A stretch of DNA of 64,000 nt from Burkholderia cepacia (GCF_001718835.1 NZ_CP013443.1:372001-436000), one strand, 5' to 3'; shown: positions 8,917 through 18,361, counted from the first letter of the stretch. The notes: generated from the letters alone by a model not told the origin. Numbers and translations: made by a program.

Positions 8917-8994
8917 GGGAACCAAGGACGGGCGGCGCGAGCCGCTTGGTGGAGGCGGGGTAGCCCCGATAGGCGCGGGAGCTTTCAACGCGAT

Positions 8995-9004
8995 ATTGTA
9001 CAAT
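8995..9004. promoter_or_regulatory. Palindrome in the engB/cytochrome c4 divergent region
   Basis: ATTGTACAAT is a perfect 10-base palindrome that presents TACAAT, a fair -10 hexamer, in both directions. It lies 79 bases upstream of engB and 126 bases upstream of the cytochrome gene. It may hold overlapping promoters or a small operator. No -35 is clear in either direction. Confidence 0.3.
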
Positions 9005-9129
9005 ACGGCGGTTTTGCCGAAGGCCACCGGGCGCCTGCCTCGCGCTTTTATGTGGCTTCTGCGGTAGACTGAACGCCGTCGTTTTTTGCAGAACCTCAAA
9101 ATTCCCACAAGACGAAACAGGGTGTGCGA

Positions 9130-9783
9130 ATGAATCGACTGTGCAAGTCTCTGATGGTGCTTCAGGTTGCAGCAGGGTTCGTAGGTTTCGTAACGGAGGC
9201 AAACGCGGCGGAGGCGGCAAAGCCGGATCTCGACCGCGGCAGGGCGATTGCCGGGCAGGTGTGCGCATCGTGTCACGGTGCCGACGGCAATAGCGCGTCG
9301 GGCAGTTTCCCGAAGCTTGCCGGCCAGCATCCCGAATATCTGGTCAAGCAGTTGAACGACTTCAAGACGCAGCCGGGCGCGAAGGGGCCGGTGCGGACCA
9401 ACGCAGTGATGGTCGGATTCGCGAGCGCGCTGAGTGCCGACGACATGCGCAACGTCGCCGCGTACTACGGGTCGCAGACGACGAAGCTCGGCACCGCACG
9501 CGACGCGGCGACCGTGCCGATCGGCCAGAAGATCTATCGCGGCGGCATCGCGGAGAAAGGCGTACCCGCCTGCGCGAGCTGCCACGGGCCGACAGGGCAG
9601 GGTCTCCCGGTTCAGTACCCGCGTCTGTCGGGGCAGTGGGCCGATTACACGGTCGCGCAGTTGACCGCGTTCCAGCAGGGTGCCGGCGCGCGCAACAACA
9701 ACGAGGCGATGCATCAGATCGCGACGCGGCTGTCGGACAACGAGATCAAGGCCGTCGCGGATTACATCGCGGGCCTGCGTTGA
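9130..9783 (+). CDS. Cytochrome c4-like dihaem cytochrome
   Basis: A 217-residue periplasmic dihaem cytochrome c. The signal peptide ends near ANAAEAA, and two homologous halves each carry a haem site, CASCHGADGNS and CASCHGPTGQG, followed by similar segments, FPKLAGQHPEYLVKQL and YPRLSGQWADYTVAQL. Length and layout match c4, an electron carrier to terminal oxidases. It is followed after a terminator by resB-ccsB, the machine that attaches its haem. Confidence 0.92.
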   Translation: MNRLCKSLMVLQVAAGFVGFVTEANAAEAAKPDLDRGRAIAGQVCASCHGADGNSASGSFPKLAGQHPEYLVKQLNDFKTQPGAKGPVRTNAVMVGFASALSADDMRNVAAYYGSQTTKLGTARDAATVPIGQKIYRGGIAEKGVPACASCHGPTGQGLPVQYPRLSGQWADYTVAQLTAFQQGAGARNNNEAMHQIATRLSDNEIKAVADYIAGLR

Positions 9784-9844
9784 GCGGGTCAGCCGCGAAC
9801 GGAATGACCGGACGCCCGAAGGGCGGCCGGAGTCAGAACAAGAA

Positions 9845-9888
9845 AAGGGTGGGGCGCCGCGCAGTCGCGGCCGCCTTGCCCTTTTTTG
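9845..9888 (+). terminator. Terminator after the cytochrome c4 gene
   Basis: AAAGGG-tg-GGGCG-c-CGCG pairs with CGCG-g-CCGCC-ttg-CCCTTT around a CAGT loop, followed by six Ts (9882-9887). It ends 19 bases before resB, so resB-ccsB may be transcribed separately or by read-through. Confidence 0.65.
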
Positions 9889-9906
9889 TTGTCAGTCGGA
9901 GTTTGA

Positions 9907-12108
9907 ATGAGCGTTACCACGTCGGGGTTGCAGTCGAAGTCGGGTCAGGGTGCGTCGAGGCGCGCGGTCGAGCTGCTGAGCTCGATGCGCTTCGCGATTG
10001 CGCTGCTGGTGGTGCTGTCGATTGCGAGCATCATCGGCACGGTCCTGACCCAGGACGATCCGTATCCGAATTACGTGAACCAGTTCGGGCCGTTCTGGGC
10101 GGACATCTTCCGCTCGCTCGGCCTGTACAACGTGTACAGCGCGTGGTGGTTCATGCTGATCCTGATCTTTCTCGTCGTGTCGATCTCGCTGTGCGTGATC
10201 CGCAACGCGCCGAAGATGCTCGCCGATGCAAAGAGCTGGAAGGACAAGGTTCGCGAAGGCAGCCTGCGGGCTTTCCACCACAAGGCCGAGTACACGGCTG
10301 CCGGCACGCGCGCGACCGTCACGGCAACGCTCGCCGCGTTCGTCACCAAGGCCGGCTACAAGCACGTCGTGCGTGAAAACGACGGCGCGACGCTGATCTC
10401 CGCGAAGCGCGGCGCGATGACCAAGTGGGGCTACATCTCCGCGCACCTCGCGATCGTCGTGATCTGTATCGGCGGCCTGCTCGACAGCAACCTGCCGATC
10501 AAATTCCAGATGCGGATGTTCGGCAAGAGCCCGGTCAACACGAGTGCGACGATCAGCGAGATCTCGGCCGACCATCGCCTGTCCGCGTCGAACCCGACGT
10601 TCCGCGGCTACGCGTGGGTGCCGGAAGGCCAGTTCGTGTCGACCGCGATCCTGAACCAGCCGAGCGGCTCGCTGATCCAGGACCTGCCGTTCTCGATCCA
10701 GCTCAACAAGTTCATCGTCGACTACTACACGACGGGCATGCCGAAACTGTTCGCGAGCGACATCGTCGTGATCGATCGCGAGACCGGCCAGAAGATCCCG
10801 GCGCGCGTCGAGGTCAACAAGCCGTTCACGTACAAGGGCGTGTCGATCTACCAGTCGAGCTTCCAGGACGGCGGCTCGCAGATGCAGATGACGGCCTATC
10901 CGATGACGGGCGGCAACGCGAAGACCTTCCCCGTGCAGGGCACGATCGGCAGTTCGGCGCCGCTGCAGATGCCGGGCGCCGACGGCGACACGATCGAGTT
11001 CGCCGATTTCCGCGCGATCAACGTCGAGAACATGGCCGACGCGAACGGCAAGCCGGACGTGCGTGGGGTGGCGACGACGAGCTCGCTGAAGGAAGTGTTC
11101 GACGAACGGCTCGGCTCCGGCGCGAAGACGTCGAAGCCGACGCAGCTCCACAACATCGGCCCGTCCGTGCAGTACAAGATCCGCGGCAAGGACGGCCAGG
11201 CGCGCGAATTCAACAACTACATGCTGCCCGTCGACATGAACGGCGAGCGCGTGTTCCTTGCCGGCGTGCGCACGAGCCCGAACGACCCGTTCCGCTACAT
11301 GCGGATCCCGGCCGACAGCCAGGATTCGATCGGCGAATGGATGCACCTGCGCGCCGCGCTCGAGGATCCTTCCGTGCGCGCCGAAGCCGCCGCGCGCTTC
11401 GCGCAGCGTTCGCTGCCGGGCACCGACGCATCGCTGCGCAGCCGCCTGCAGGATAGCGCGCTGAAGGTGCTGACCCTGTTTGCGGCCGGCGACGACGGCG
11501 CCGGGCGCGGGATGGACGGCCAGCCGCTCGGCGGCTTCCAGGCCGTGGCGACGTTCATCGACCGCTCGGTGCCCAAGGCCGAGCAGGAGAAGGCAGCGAG
11601 CCTGCTGCTGCGGATGCTCGAAGGCTCGATGTGGGAGGTCTGGCAGATCGCGCGCGAGCGTGCCGGCGAGCCGCCCGTGCAGCAGGGCGCGGAGTCGGTC
11701 CGGTTCGTACAGAACGCGATCAACGCGCTATCCGACAGCTTTTTGTATGGATCGCCGGTCTATTTGCAGCTTGACTCATTCAAGCAGGTGCAAGCTTCGG
11801 TATTTCAGTTGACGCGCGCACCGGGCAAGAATCTGGTGTATCTTGGCAGCCTGCTGCTGGTCGCCGGCATCTTCTCGATGTTCTACGTGCGCGAGCGGCG
11901 CCTCTGGTTCTGGCTGAAGGACGCCGGTTCGGGCGTCGATGTGGTGATGGCAATGTCCACGGCCCGCAAGACCTTCGATTTCGAGAAAGAATACGTGCAG
12001 ACGCGCGACGCGGCCGGTGCCGCCTTGCACGCCGCACCTCGCGATGCCGCACCGGCATCGGCTCCCCGCCCGCCGGCCGGCGGCGGTTCAGAGAATTCCA
12101 CCCGGTAA
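9907..12108 (+). CDS. resB: Cytochrome c biogenesis protein ResB (Ccs1)
   Basis: A 733-residue membrane protein of System II cytochrome c maturation, which with CcsB exports haem and ligates it to apocytochromes. The N-terminus has the family region SSMRFAIALLVVLSIASIIG, a second helix around AWWFMLILIFLVVSISLCVI, and a third near WGYISAHLAIVVICIGGLLD. A large periplasmic domain follows, then a last helix, KNLVYLGSLLLVAGIFSMFY, near residue 650. It is followed by ccsB after 4 bases, so the two are one unit. Betaproteobacteria use System II rather than CcmA-H. Confidence 0.94.
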   Translation: MSVTTSGLQSKSGQGASRRAVELLSSMRFAIALLVVLSIASIIGTVLTQDDPYPNYVNQFGPFWADIFRSLGLYNVYSAWWFMLILIFLVVSISLCVIRNAPKMLADAKSWKDKVREGSLRAFHHKAEYTAAGTRATVTATLAAFVTKAGYKHVVRENDGATLISAKRGAMTKWGYISAHLAIVVICIGGLLDSNLPIKFQMRMFGKSPVNTSATISEISADHRLSASNPTFRGYAWVPEGQFVSTAILNQPSGSLIQDLPFSIQLNKFIVDYYTTGMPKLFASDIVVIDRETGQKIPARVEVNKPFTYKGVSIYQSSFQDGGSQMQMTAYPMTGGNAKTFPVQGTIGSSAPLQMPGADGDTIEFADFRAINVENMADANGKPDVRGVATTSSLKEVFDERLGSGAKTSKPTQLHNIGPSVQYKIRGKDGQAREFNNYMLPVDMNGERVFLAGVRTSPNDPFRYMRIPADSQDSIGEWMHLRAALEDPSVRAEAAARFAQRSLPGTDASLRSRLQDSALKVLTLFAAGDDGAGRGMDGQPLGGFQAVATFIDRSVPKAEQEKAASLLLRMLEGSMWEVWQIARERAGEPPVQQGAESVRFVQNAINALSDSFLYGSPVYLQLDSFKQVQASVFQLTRAPGKNLVYLGSLLLVAGIFSMFYVRERRLWFWLKDAGSGVDVVMAMSTARKTFDFEKEYVQTRDAAGAALHAAPRDAAPASAPRPPAGGGSENSTR

Positions 12109-12112
12109 CATC

Positions 12113-13303
12113 ATGGATCTCACGCAAGTTTCCCCCGCCCGCGAGGCGTCGGATCAGGCCCCGATTCCGGCGCCGCTGTTCGACGATCGTCCGTTCCTCG
12201 CGCGCCTGTCGTTGCTCGACTGGCTGTTCGCACTGGCGCTCGTGGTGGGCGCGGGCTATGCGCTCGTGCACTACAACGCGCACATGGATTACTACGACAA
12301 GGCGGTGATGATCGGCACCGTGCCGGCGCTCGTCGCGCTCGGCTGGCGCTGGAAGCCCGCGCGGCTGATGATGGCGTCGATCGCCGTGCTGGCGCTGCTG
12401 TCGATCCAGATCTACCAGGGCGATCTCGCGCGCGCCGATTCGGCGTTCCTCCTCAAGTACTTCCTGTCGAGCCAGTCGGCGATCCTGTGGATGAGCGCGC
12501 TGTTCGTGCTCGCGACGATCTTCTACTGGATCGGCCTGCTCGCGCGCTCGGAATCGGGCTCCGCGATCGGCCAGAAGCTCACGTGGGTCGCCGTGCTGAT
12601 GGGCTTCACCGGCCTGATGGTGCGCTGGTACGAGTCCTACCTGATCGGTGCGGACGTCGGGCACATTCCGGTGTCGAACCTGTACGAAGTGTTCGTGCTG
12701 TTCAGCCTGATCACCGCGCTGCTCTATCTGTATTACGAAGGCCACTACGGAACGCGTTCGCTCGGCGCGTTCGTGCTGCTGGTGATCAGCGCGGCGGTGG
12801 GCTTCCTGATGTGGTACTCGGTCGCGCGCGATGCGCAGCAGATCCAGCCGCTCGTGCCGGCGCTGCAGAGCTGGTGGATGAAGATCCACGTGCCCGCGAA
12901 CTTCATCGGCTACGGCAGCTTCGCGTTGTCGGCGATGGTGTCGGTGGCGTACCTGATGAAGGAGCGCGGCGTGCTCGCGGATCGCCTGCCGACGCTCGAG
13001 GTGCTCGACGACGTGATGTACAAGTCGATCGCGGTCGGATTCGCGTTCTTCACGATCGCGACGATCCTGGGCGCGCTGTGGGCGGCCGAGGCATGGGGCG
13101 GCTACTGGAGCTGGGACCCGAAGGAAACCTGGGCGCTGATCGTGTGGCTCAACTATGCGGCATGGCTGCACATGCGCCTGATGAAGGGCCTGCGCGGTAC
13201 GGTGGCCGCGTGGTGGGCGCTGACGGGCCTGCTCGTGACGACCTTCGCGTTCCTCGGCGTCAACATGTTCCTGTCCGGGCTGCACAGCTACGGCAAGCTG
13301 TAA
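12113..13303 (+). CDS. ccsB: Cytochrome c biogenesis protein CcsB (ResC/CcsA family)
   Basis: A 396-residue polytopic partner of ResB. The tryptophan-rich haem-handling motif WGGYWSWDPKETWALIVWL is near the C-terminus, and conserved His residues occur in the surrounding helices. Start MDLTQVSPAREASDQ is preferred over an upstream in-frame extension to 12017 that overlaps resB. The stop is followed by a terminator. Together with ResB it forms the haem exporter and cytochrome c synthetase. Confidence 0.94.
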   Translation: MDLTQVSPAREASDQAPIPAPLFDDRPFLARLSLLDWLFALALVVGAGYALVHYNAHMDYYDKAVMIGTVPALVALGWRWKPARLMMASIAVLALLSIQIYQGDLARADSAFLLKYFLSSQSAILWMSALFVLATIFYWIGLLARSESGSAIGQKLTWVAVLMGFTGLMVRWYESYLIGADVGHIPVSNLYEVFVLFSLITALLYLYYEGHYGTRSLGAFVLLVISAAVGFLMWYSVARDAQQIQPLVPALQSWWMKIHVPANFIGYGSFALSAMVSVAYLMKERGVLADRLPTLEVLDDVMYKSIAVGFAFFTIATILGALWAAEAWGGYWSWDPKETWALIVWLNYAAWLHMRLMKGLRGTVAAWWALTGLLVTTFAFLGVNMFLSGLHSYGKL

Positions 13304-13330
13304 GATTCCCGCTGCTCGTCCGACTATGAG

Positions 13331-13364
13331 ACCGCCGGTGCACTGCGTGCCCGGCGGTTTTCTT
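13331..13364 (+). terminator. Terminator after resB-ccsB
   Basis: ACCGCCGG (13331-13338) pairs with CCGGCGGT (13351-13358) around a 12-base loop, followed by TTTCTTTTG. Confidence 0.8.
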
Positions 13365-13461
13365 TTGTAACGGACGGGCGGTCCGGCCGTCGAACGTCGC
13401 AAGATCAGTCGGGTCGAACGCGCATGAACCTGCGCGCGGCGCAGGCAGGAGGAGCAGCACG

Positions 13462-14457
13462 ATGTGGATCAAACGCCCTTTGCTGAACGTACTGACCGGT
13501 AGCGATATCGCGCCCGGCGAAATCACGCCGCGCGCGGTCTTCGAGAACCGGCGGCGCGTGTTGCAGGCGGCCGGCCTCGCGGCGGCGGGCGGCCTGCTCG
13601 GCGGCAGCGGCGCGGCATTGGCCGCCTATGCGTCGCCCGACGCGCGGGCTGCGAAGCTCGCGGCGAAAACGAACCCGAAGTTCGTCGCGGCCGACAAGGT
13701 GACGCCGTTCAAGGACATCACGTCCTACAACAACTTCTACGAGTTCGGCACCGACAAGAGCGACCCCGCGCAGAATGCGGGCACGCTGCGGCCGCGCCCA
13801 TGGCGCGTGAGCGTCGAGGGCGAGGTGCTGCATCCGAAGGTGTTCGATCTCGACGAACTGCTGAAGCTCGCGCCGCTCGAGGAGCGCGTGTACCGGCTGC
13901 GCTGCGTCGAGGGATGGTCGATGGTGATTCCGTGGATCGGCGTGCCGTTGTCCGAGCTGATCAAGCGGGTGCAGCCGACCGGCAATGCGAAATACGTACA
14001 GTTCATCACGCTGGCCGACCCGTCGCAGATGCCGGGCCTGTCGACACCCGTGCTCGACTGGCCGTACTCGGAAGGGCTGCGGATGGACGAGGCAATGAAT
14101 CCGCTGACGCTGCTGACGATGGGCGTCTACGGGCAGGTGCTGCCGAACCAGAACGGCGCGCCGGTGCGTATCGTCGTGCCGTGGAAGTACGGTTTCAAGA
14201 GCGCGAAGTCGCTCGTGAAGATCCGCTTCGTCGACAAGCAGCCGAAAACGAGCTGGAACACCTACGCGTCGAACGAGTACGGCTTTTATTCGAACGTGAA
14301 CCCGAACGTCGATCATCCGCGCTGGAGCCAGGCGACCGAGCGGCGCATCGGCGAGGACGGCTTTTTCACGCCGAAGCGCAAGACGCTGATGTTCAACGGC
14401 TACGGCGATCTGGTCGCGTCGATGTATCAGGGCATGGACCTGAAGAAATTCTTCTGA
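13462..14457 (+). CDS. msrP: Protein-methionine-sulfoxide reductase catalytic subunit MsrP
   Basis: A 331-residue molybdopterin enzyme that reduces oxidised methionines of periplasmic proteins. A twin-arginine signal is seen as ENRRRVLQAAGLAAAGG, so it is exported folded by Tat. The molybdenum ligand Cys is in YRLRCVEGWSMVIPWIGVPL, typical of the YedY/sulfite-oxidase fold. GGCAGGAGGAGCA precedes the ATG. msrQ follows 9 bases later and supplies electrons from the quinone pool. Confidence 0.95.
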   Translation: MWIKRPLLNVLTGSDIAPGEITPRAVFENRRRVLQAAGLAAAGGLLGGSGAALAAYASPDARAAKLAAKTNPKFVAADKVTPFKDITSYNNFYEFGTDKSDPAQNAGTLRPRPWRVSVEGEVLHPKVFDLDELLKLAPLEERVYRLRCVEGWSMVIPWIGVPLSELIKRVQPTGNAKYVQFITLADPSQMPGLSTPVLDWPYSEGLRMDEAMNPLTLLTMGVYGQVLPNQNGAPVRIVVPWKYGFKSAKSLVKIRFVDKQPKTSWNTYASNEYGFYSNVNPNVDHPRWSQATERRIGEDGFFTPKRKTLMFNGYGDLVASMYQGMDLKKFF

Positions 14458-14466
14458 CGCGCACCG

Positions 14467-15150
14467 ATGAGAAACGACATGCCCGCTTCGACGCTCGCGC
14501 CGGCGCCCGCCGCCGCGCTCCGGCCGGACAAGGCCCGGGCCCGGGCCGCTCCGCCGCGCTGGCTCGCTCCTGCCAGGGTGCTGGCCTTCGCGGCCGGCCT
14601 GACTCCGTTCGCGCGCGTCGTGCTGTTCGGGCTGACCGATCGGCTCGGCGTGAATCCGATCGAGTTCATCACGCGTTCGACGGGCCTCTGGACGCTCGTG
14701 ATGCTGTGCGTCACGCTCGCCGTCACGCCGCTTCGGCGCATGACGGGGTTCGTCACGCTGCTGCGCTTTCGCCGGATGATCGGGCTGTTCGCGTTCTTCT
14801 ACGCGACGCTGCACTTCACGACTTACCTGTGGTTCGACAAGTGGTTCGACGTCGTCGCGATCCTGAAGGACGTCGGCAAGCGCCCGTTCATCACGGTCGG
14901 TTTCGCCGCGTTCGTGCTGCTGATTCCGCTCGCGGTAACGTCGCCGCGCGCGATGGTGCGCCGGCTCGGCCGCCACTGGGCGACGCTGCACAGCGCGATC
15001 TACGCGATCGCGCTGTTCGGCGTGCTGCACTTCTGGTGGATGAGGGCCGGCAAGCACGATCTCGCGCAGCCGAAGCTGTATGCGGCGATCGTCGCCGTGC
15101 TGCTCGGCTGGCGGCTGGTTGCATGGGGATGGCGGCGCGTGCGGGGTTGA
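14467..15150 (+). CDS. msrQ: Haem-binding membrane subunit MsrQ
   Basis: A 227-residue inner-membrane b-type haem protein that passes electrons to MsrP. There are five or six hydrophobic helices, with the conserved His in YATLHFTTYLWFD, RLGRHWATLHSAIYAIALF and GVLHFWWMRAGK as likely haem ligands. The N-terminal 30 residues are alanine- and proline-rich and not conserved; a second in-frame ATG at 14479 could also be the start. It converges on lptM across a bidirectional terminator. Confidence 0.94.
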   Translation: MRNDMPASTLAPAPAAALRPDKARARAAPPRWLAPARVLAFAAGLTPFARVVLFGLTDRLGVNPIEFITRSTGLWTLVMLCVTLAVTPLRRMTGFVTLLRFRRMIGLFAFFYATLHFTTYLWFDKWFDVVAILKDVGKRPFITVGFAAFVLLIPLAVTSPRAMVRRLGRHWATLHSAIYAIALFGVLHFWWMRAGKHDLAQPKLYAAIVAVLLGWRLVAWGWRRVRG

Positions 15151-15178
15151 CGGGCCGCGAATCGCGACACACCAACAA

Positions 15179-15210
15179 CAAAGGCGATGACCGCGTGGTC
15201 ATCGCCTTGT
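15179..15210. terminator. Bidirectional terminator between msrQ and lptM
   Basis: AAGGCGATGACC (15181-15192) and GGTCATCGCCTT (15197-15208) form a perfect 12-bp stem with a GCGT loop. Short A- and T-rich runs lie outside it. Confidence 0.75.
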
Positions 15211-15243
15211 TTGCCGCCGTTGCGTGGTTGCTGTCTCGCCGCG

Positions 15244-15525
15244 TTACTGCGGGCTGGCCGAGCCGGATGCGGGGGCCGGTGCAACGGCGCCGCTCGACAA
15301 TTCGGGCGACAGCATGAGCGGCGTGCCGGACGAATCGGGCACACTGTCGGACGACGCGTTTTCATCGGTCGGCTTCACGTCCGACGGCGGTGTGTCCTGC
15401 TGCTGGTCGACCGGTTTCGGCGGAAGAGGCGGCACGGTGGGCAGATAGAGCGCGCCGCTTTGACCGCAGCCGGCAAGAATCGCCAAAGCCGCTACAATCG
15501 CGCTCATCCGGAAAACGACTCGCAT
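15244..15525 (-). CDS. lptM: Small lipoprotein, LptM (YifL) family
   Basis: A 93-residue lipoprotein. The signal peptide MRVVFRMSAIVAALAILAGC ends in the lipobox LAGC, and the mature start CGQSGALYLP matches the LptM core, which in E. coli binds the LptD/LptE translocon and aids LptD oxidation. The rest is low-complexity, proline- and serine-rich. It is divergent from cyaY by 36 bases, as in E. coli (yifL/cyaY). A second start at 15507 is possible. Confidence 0.8.
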   Translation of the reverse strand: MRVVFRMSAIVAALAILAGCGQSGALYLPTVPPLPPKPVDQQQDTPPSDVKPTDENASSDSVPDSSGTPLMLSPELSSGAVAPAPASGSASPQ

Positions 15526-15561
15526 GATCGTCCCTGAACAATTGAACCGATAGAGTTTAGC

Positions 15562-15888
15562 ATGTCCGATACCGAATACCTGACCCGTGCCGAGGCCGTG
15601 CTGGCGGCCGTCGAGCGTACCGTCGACGACGCCAACGACGGCGATCACGACATCGATCTGGAGCGCAACGGCAGCGTCCTGACGCTGACGTTCGAGAACG
15701 GCTCGAAGATCATCGTCAACCTGCAGCCGCCGATGAAGGAAGTGTGGATCGCCGCGAAGGCCGGCGGTTTCCATTACCGGTTCATCGACGGCGCATGGCG
15801 CGATACGCGTACGGGCACCGAGTTCTTCTCGGCGCTCACCGAATACGCGACGCAGCAGGCCGGCCTGCCGATCACGTTCAGCGCATGA
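15562..15888 (+). CDS. cyaY: Iron-sulfur assembly protein CyaY (frataxin)
   Basis: A 108-residue frataxin homologue that binds iron and tunes Fe-S cluster assembly. The acidic first helix holds VERTVDDANDGDHDIDLERN; the beta-sheet has LTLTFENGSKIIVNLQPPM, and KEVWIAAKAGGFHYRF carries the family's conserved Trp. Divergent from lptM; followed by a strong terminator. Confidence 0.95.
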   Translation: MSDTEYLTRAEAVLAAVERTVDDANDGDHDIDLERNGSVLTLTFENGSKIIVNLQPPMKEVWIAAKAGGFHYRFIDGAWRDTRTGTEFFSALTEYATQQAGLPITFSA

Positions 15889-15922
15889 CGATCGGGGCCC
15901 GGCCCCGATGCGTGATCCAACG

Positions 15923-15950
15923 AAAAAAGCGCCCCGCGGGGCGCTTTTTT
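15923..15950. terminator. Bidirectional terminator between cyaY and ponA
   Basis: AAAAAAGCGCCCC (15923-15935) and GGGGCGCTTTTTT (15938-15950) form a perfect stem with a two-base centre; the A and T runs serve both converging genes. Confidence 0.9.
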
Positions 15951-15967
15951 CGTGTCCGGGCCGAGGG

Positions 15968-18361
15968 TCAGTGCGCCTGGAACAGGTTCATGATGTCCTG
16001 CTTTTCCTGCTCGTCGACGTGCGGCACGGTCGCGTCGACGTTCTGCGCGGCAGGCGCCTGCGGTACGCCGACCGTCGACACGAAGCCGTGACCCGGCGCG
16101 AACTCGGTGAAGTACAGCTCGCCGCCGAGCGATTCGACGCCGTCCGGCACCGTCGGCTTGAACTCGGGCACGCCCTTCAGCGCGGCACCCATGTAGTCGA
16201 TCCAGACGGGCAGCGACAGGCCGCCGCCCGTTTCGCGATCGCCGAGGCTGCGCGGATTGTCGTAGCCGATCCACGCGATCGCGGCGAGCGTGTGCTGGTA
16301 GCCGGCGAACCACGCGTCGTGCGAGTCGTTCGTCGTGCCGGTCTTGCCCGCGAGGTCGGTGCGCTTCAGCACGTTGGTCCGTGCGCCCGTGCCGCGCTGC
16401 GCGACGCTCTGCAGCAGGCTGTTCATCACGTACGCGTTACGCGCGTCGATCGCGCGCGGCGCATTCTGTTCGGCGACGAGCGGCTGCGCGCGCACGACGA
16501 TCGCGCCGTTCGGATCGGTGACTTCGGCGATCAGGTACGGATTGACGCGGTAGCCGCCGTTCGCGAATACCGAGTACGCGCCCGCCATCTGCAGCGGCGT
16601 GACCTGGCCCGCGCCGAGTGCCATCGGCAGGTACGCCGGATGGCGTTCGGCGTCGAAGCCGAAGCGCGTGATGTACTGCTGCGCGTACTTCGTGCCGATG
16701 TGGTTCAGGATCCGGATCGACACCAGGTTGCGCGAACGCTGCAGCGCGGTGCGCATCGACATCGGGCCTTCGAAGCCGCCGCCGTAGTTCTTCGGCTCCC
16801 ACGGCTGGCCGCCCGTTTCGGCCGCGCTGAAATACAGCGGACCGTCGTTGATCACCGTTGCCGGCCCGAGACCCTTGTCGAGCGACGCCGAATAGATGAA
16901 CGGCTTGAACGACGAACCCGGCTGCCGCCACGCCTGCGTGACGTGGTTGAACTTGTTCTTGTTGTAGTCGAAGCCGCCGACGAGCGAGCGGATCGCGCCG
17001 TCCTGCGGGACGATCGACAGGAACGCCCCCTCGACCTGCGGCAACTGCGTGATCGACCATTTGCCGGCATCGCTCTTCACCACACGGACGATCGCGCCCG
17101 GGCGGATGCGGCGATTCGGCTGCGCATTGGCCGACAGCGCGCCCGACGCGAAGCGCAGGTTGTCGCCTTCGATCGTCGCACTGCTGCCGTCGATGAACGC
17201 GACCGTGATCTGGCGCGGGGTGGCGGCCGTGACGACCGCGGCGATCAGTTCGCCGTTGTCGGGGTGTTCGAGCAGCGCATCGTCGATCGCCTGCTCGCGG
17301 TCGTCGGCGCCGGCCGGCAGTTCGATGAAGCCTTCCGGCCCCCGATAGCCGTGCCGGCGTTCGTAATCCATGATGCCCTTGCGCAGCGCGGTGTACGCGA
17401 CCTGCTGGTCCGCGGAGTCGATCGTCGTGACGACGTTGAAGCCGCGCGTGTAGGTTTCCTCGCGGTACTGCGCGTACATCATTTGTCGGACCATTTCCGC
17501 GACGTACTCGGCGTGCACGCTGAAATCGCGGCCCGGACCCTTGACGACGAGCGGCTGTGCGACGGCCTCGTCGTACTGCTCGCGCGTGATGAAGTTCAGC
17601 TCGAGCATCCGTTGCAGGATGTATTCCTGGCGCACCTTCGCGCGCTTCGGGTTCACGACCGGGTTGTACGCGGACGGCGCCTTCGGCAGCCCCGCGAGCA
17701 TCGCCGCTTCGGCGAGCGTGATGTCCTTCAGGTCCTTGCCGAAGTAGACCCGCGCGGCGCTCGCGAAGCCGTATGCGCGCTGGCCGAGATAGATCTGATT
17801 CATGTAGACCTCGAGAATCTGATCCTTCGTCAGCGCACGCTCGATCCGGTACGCGAGCAGCATCTCGTAGATCTTGCGCGTGTAGGTCTTCTCGCTCGAC
17901 AGGAAGAAGTTGCGCGCGACCTGCATCGTGATCGTGCTCGCCCCCTGCGACGCATGGCCGTTCGTCAGCGCGACGAAGCCGGCGCGGACGATGCCGGTGA
18001 GGTCGACACCGCCGTGATCGTAGAACCGCGCGTCCTCGATCGCGAGGATCGCCTTCTTCAGCGAGTCGGGCACGTCCTTGAAATGGACGACGTCGCGGCG
18101 CTCTTCGCCGAATTCGCCGATCAGCACGTGATCGGACGTATAGATGCGCAGCGGCACCTTCGGGCGATAGTCGGTCAGCGCGTCCAGCGACGGCATGTTC
18201 GGCCACGCGACGACGAGCGCGTAGCCGAGCACGAGGCCGCCGGCCACGACGAGCGCCACGCACACCGTCACGAGGCCGATCAGGATTTTCAGCCACCAAG
18301 GCCGCTTCTTCGGCTCCGGGGCGGGAGGCGGGGACGTAGGAGTCGTGGATTGCATAGGCAT
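15968..18361 (-). CDS. ponA: Penicillin-binding protein 1A (bifunctional peptidoglycan synthase)
   Basis: A 797-residue class A PBP. After a short proline-rich cytoplasmic tail and one membrane anchor (LKILIGLVTVCVALVVAGGL), the glycosyltransferase domain shows EDARFYDHGGVDLTGIVRA and the QVARNFFLSSEKTYTRKIYE segment. The transpeptidase domain has the SxxK serine in GSSFKPF, SRN in QRSRNLVS, and KTGTTND. An OB-like insert with RPIRPG-type loops lies between them. Starts at 18361 or 18355 are both possible; the frame further upstream crosses pilM in antisense. It is divergent from pilM, the classical ponA-pilM arrangement. Confidence 0.95.
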   Translation of the reverse strand: MPMQSTTPTSPPPAPEPKKRPWWLKILIGLVTVCVALVVAGGLVLGYALVVAWPNMPSLDALTDYRPKVPLRIYTSDHVLIGEFGEERRDVVHFKDVPDSLKKAILAIEDARFYDHGGVDLTGIVRAGFVALTNGHASQGASTITMQVARNFFLSSEKTYTRKIYEMLLAYRIERALTKDQILEVYMNQIYLGQRAYGFASAARVYFGKDLKDITLAEAAMLAGLPKAPSAYNPVVNPKRAKVRQEYILQRMLELNFITREQYDEAVAQPLVVKGPGRDFSVHAEYVAEMVRQMMYAQYREETYTRGFNVVTTIDSADQQVAYTALRKGIMDYERRHGYRGPEGFIELPAGADDREQAIDDALLEHPDNGELIAAVVTAATPRQITVAFIDGSSATIEGDNLRFASGALSANAQPNRRIRPGAIVRVVKSDAGKWSITQLPQVEGAFLSIVPQDGAIRSLVGGFDYNKNKFNHVTQAWRQPGSSFKPFIYSASLDKGLGPATVINDGPLYFSAAETGGQPWEPKNYGGGFEGPMSMRTALQRSRNLVSIRILNHIGTKYAQQYITRFGFDAERHPAYLPMALGAGQVTPLQMAGAYSVFANGGYRVNPYLIAEVTDPNGAIVVRAQPLVAEQNAPRAIDARNAYVMNSLLQSVAQRGTGARTNVLKRTDLAGKTGTTNDSHDAWFAGYQHTLAAIAWIGYDNPRSLGDRETGGGLSLPVWIDYMGAALKGVPEFKPTVPDGVESLGGELYFTEFAPGHGFVSTVGVPQAPAAQNVDATVPHVDEQEKQDIMNLFQAH

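Noticed and set aside
8257..9714. A longer engB of 485 codons.
   Set aside because: The extra part lies over the divergent promoter region and antisense to the cytochrome c4 gene; the EngB family begins at the chosen methionine.
15244..15774. A 176-codon version of the LptM gene.
   Set aside because: The extra N-terminus is antisense to cyaY and would bury the lipoprotein signal peptide inside the chain.
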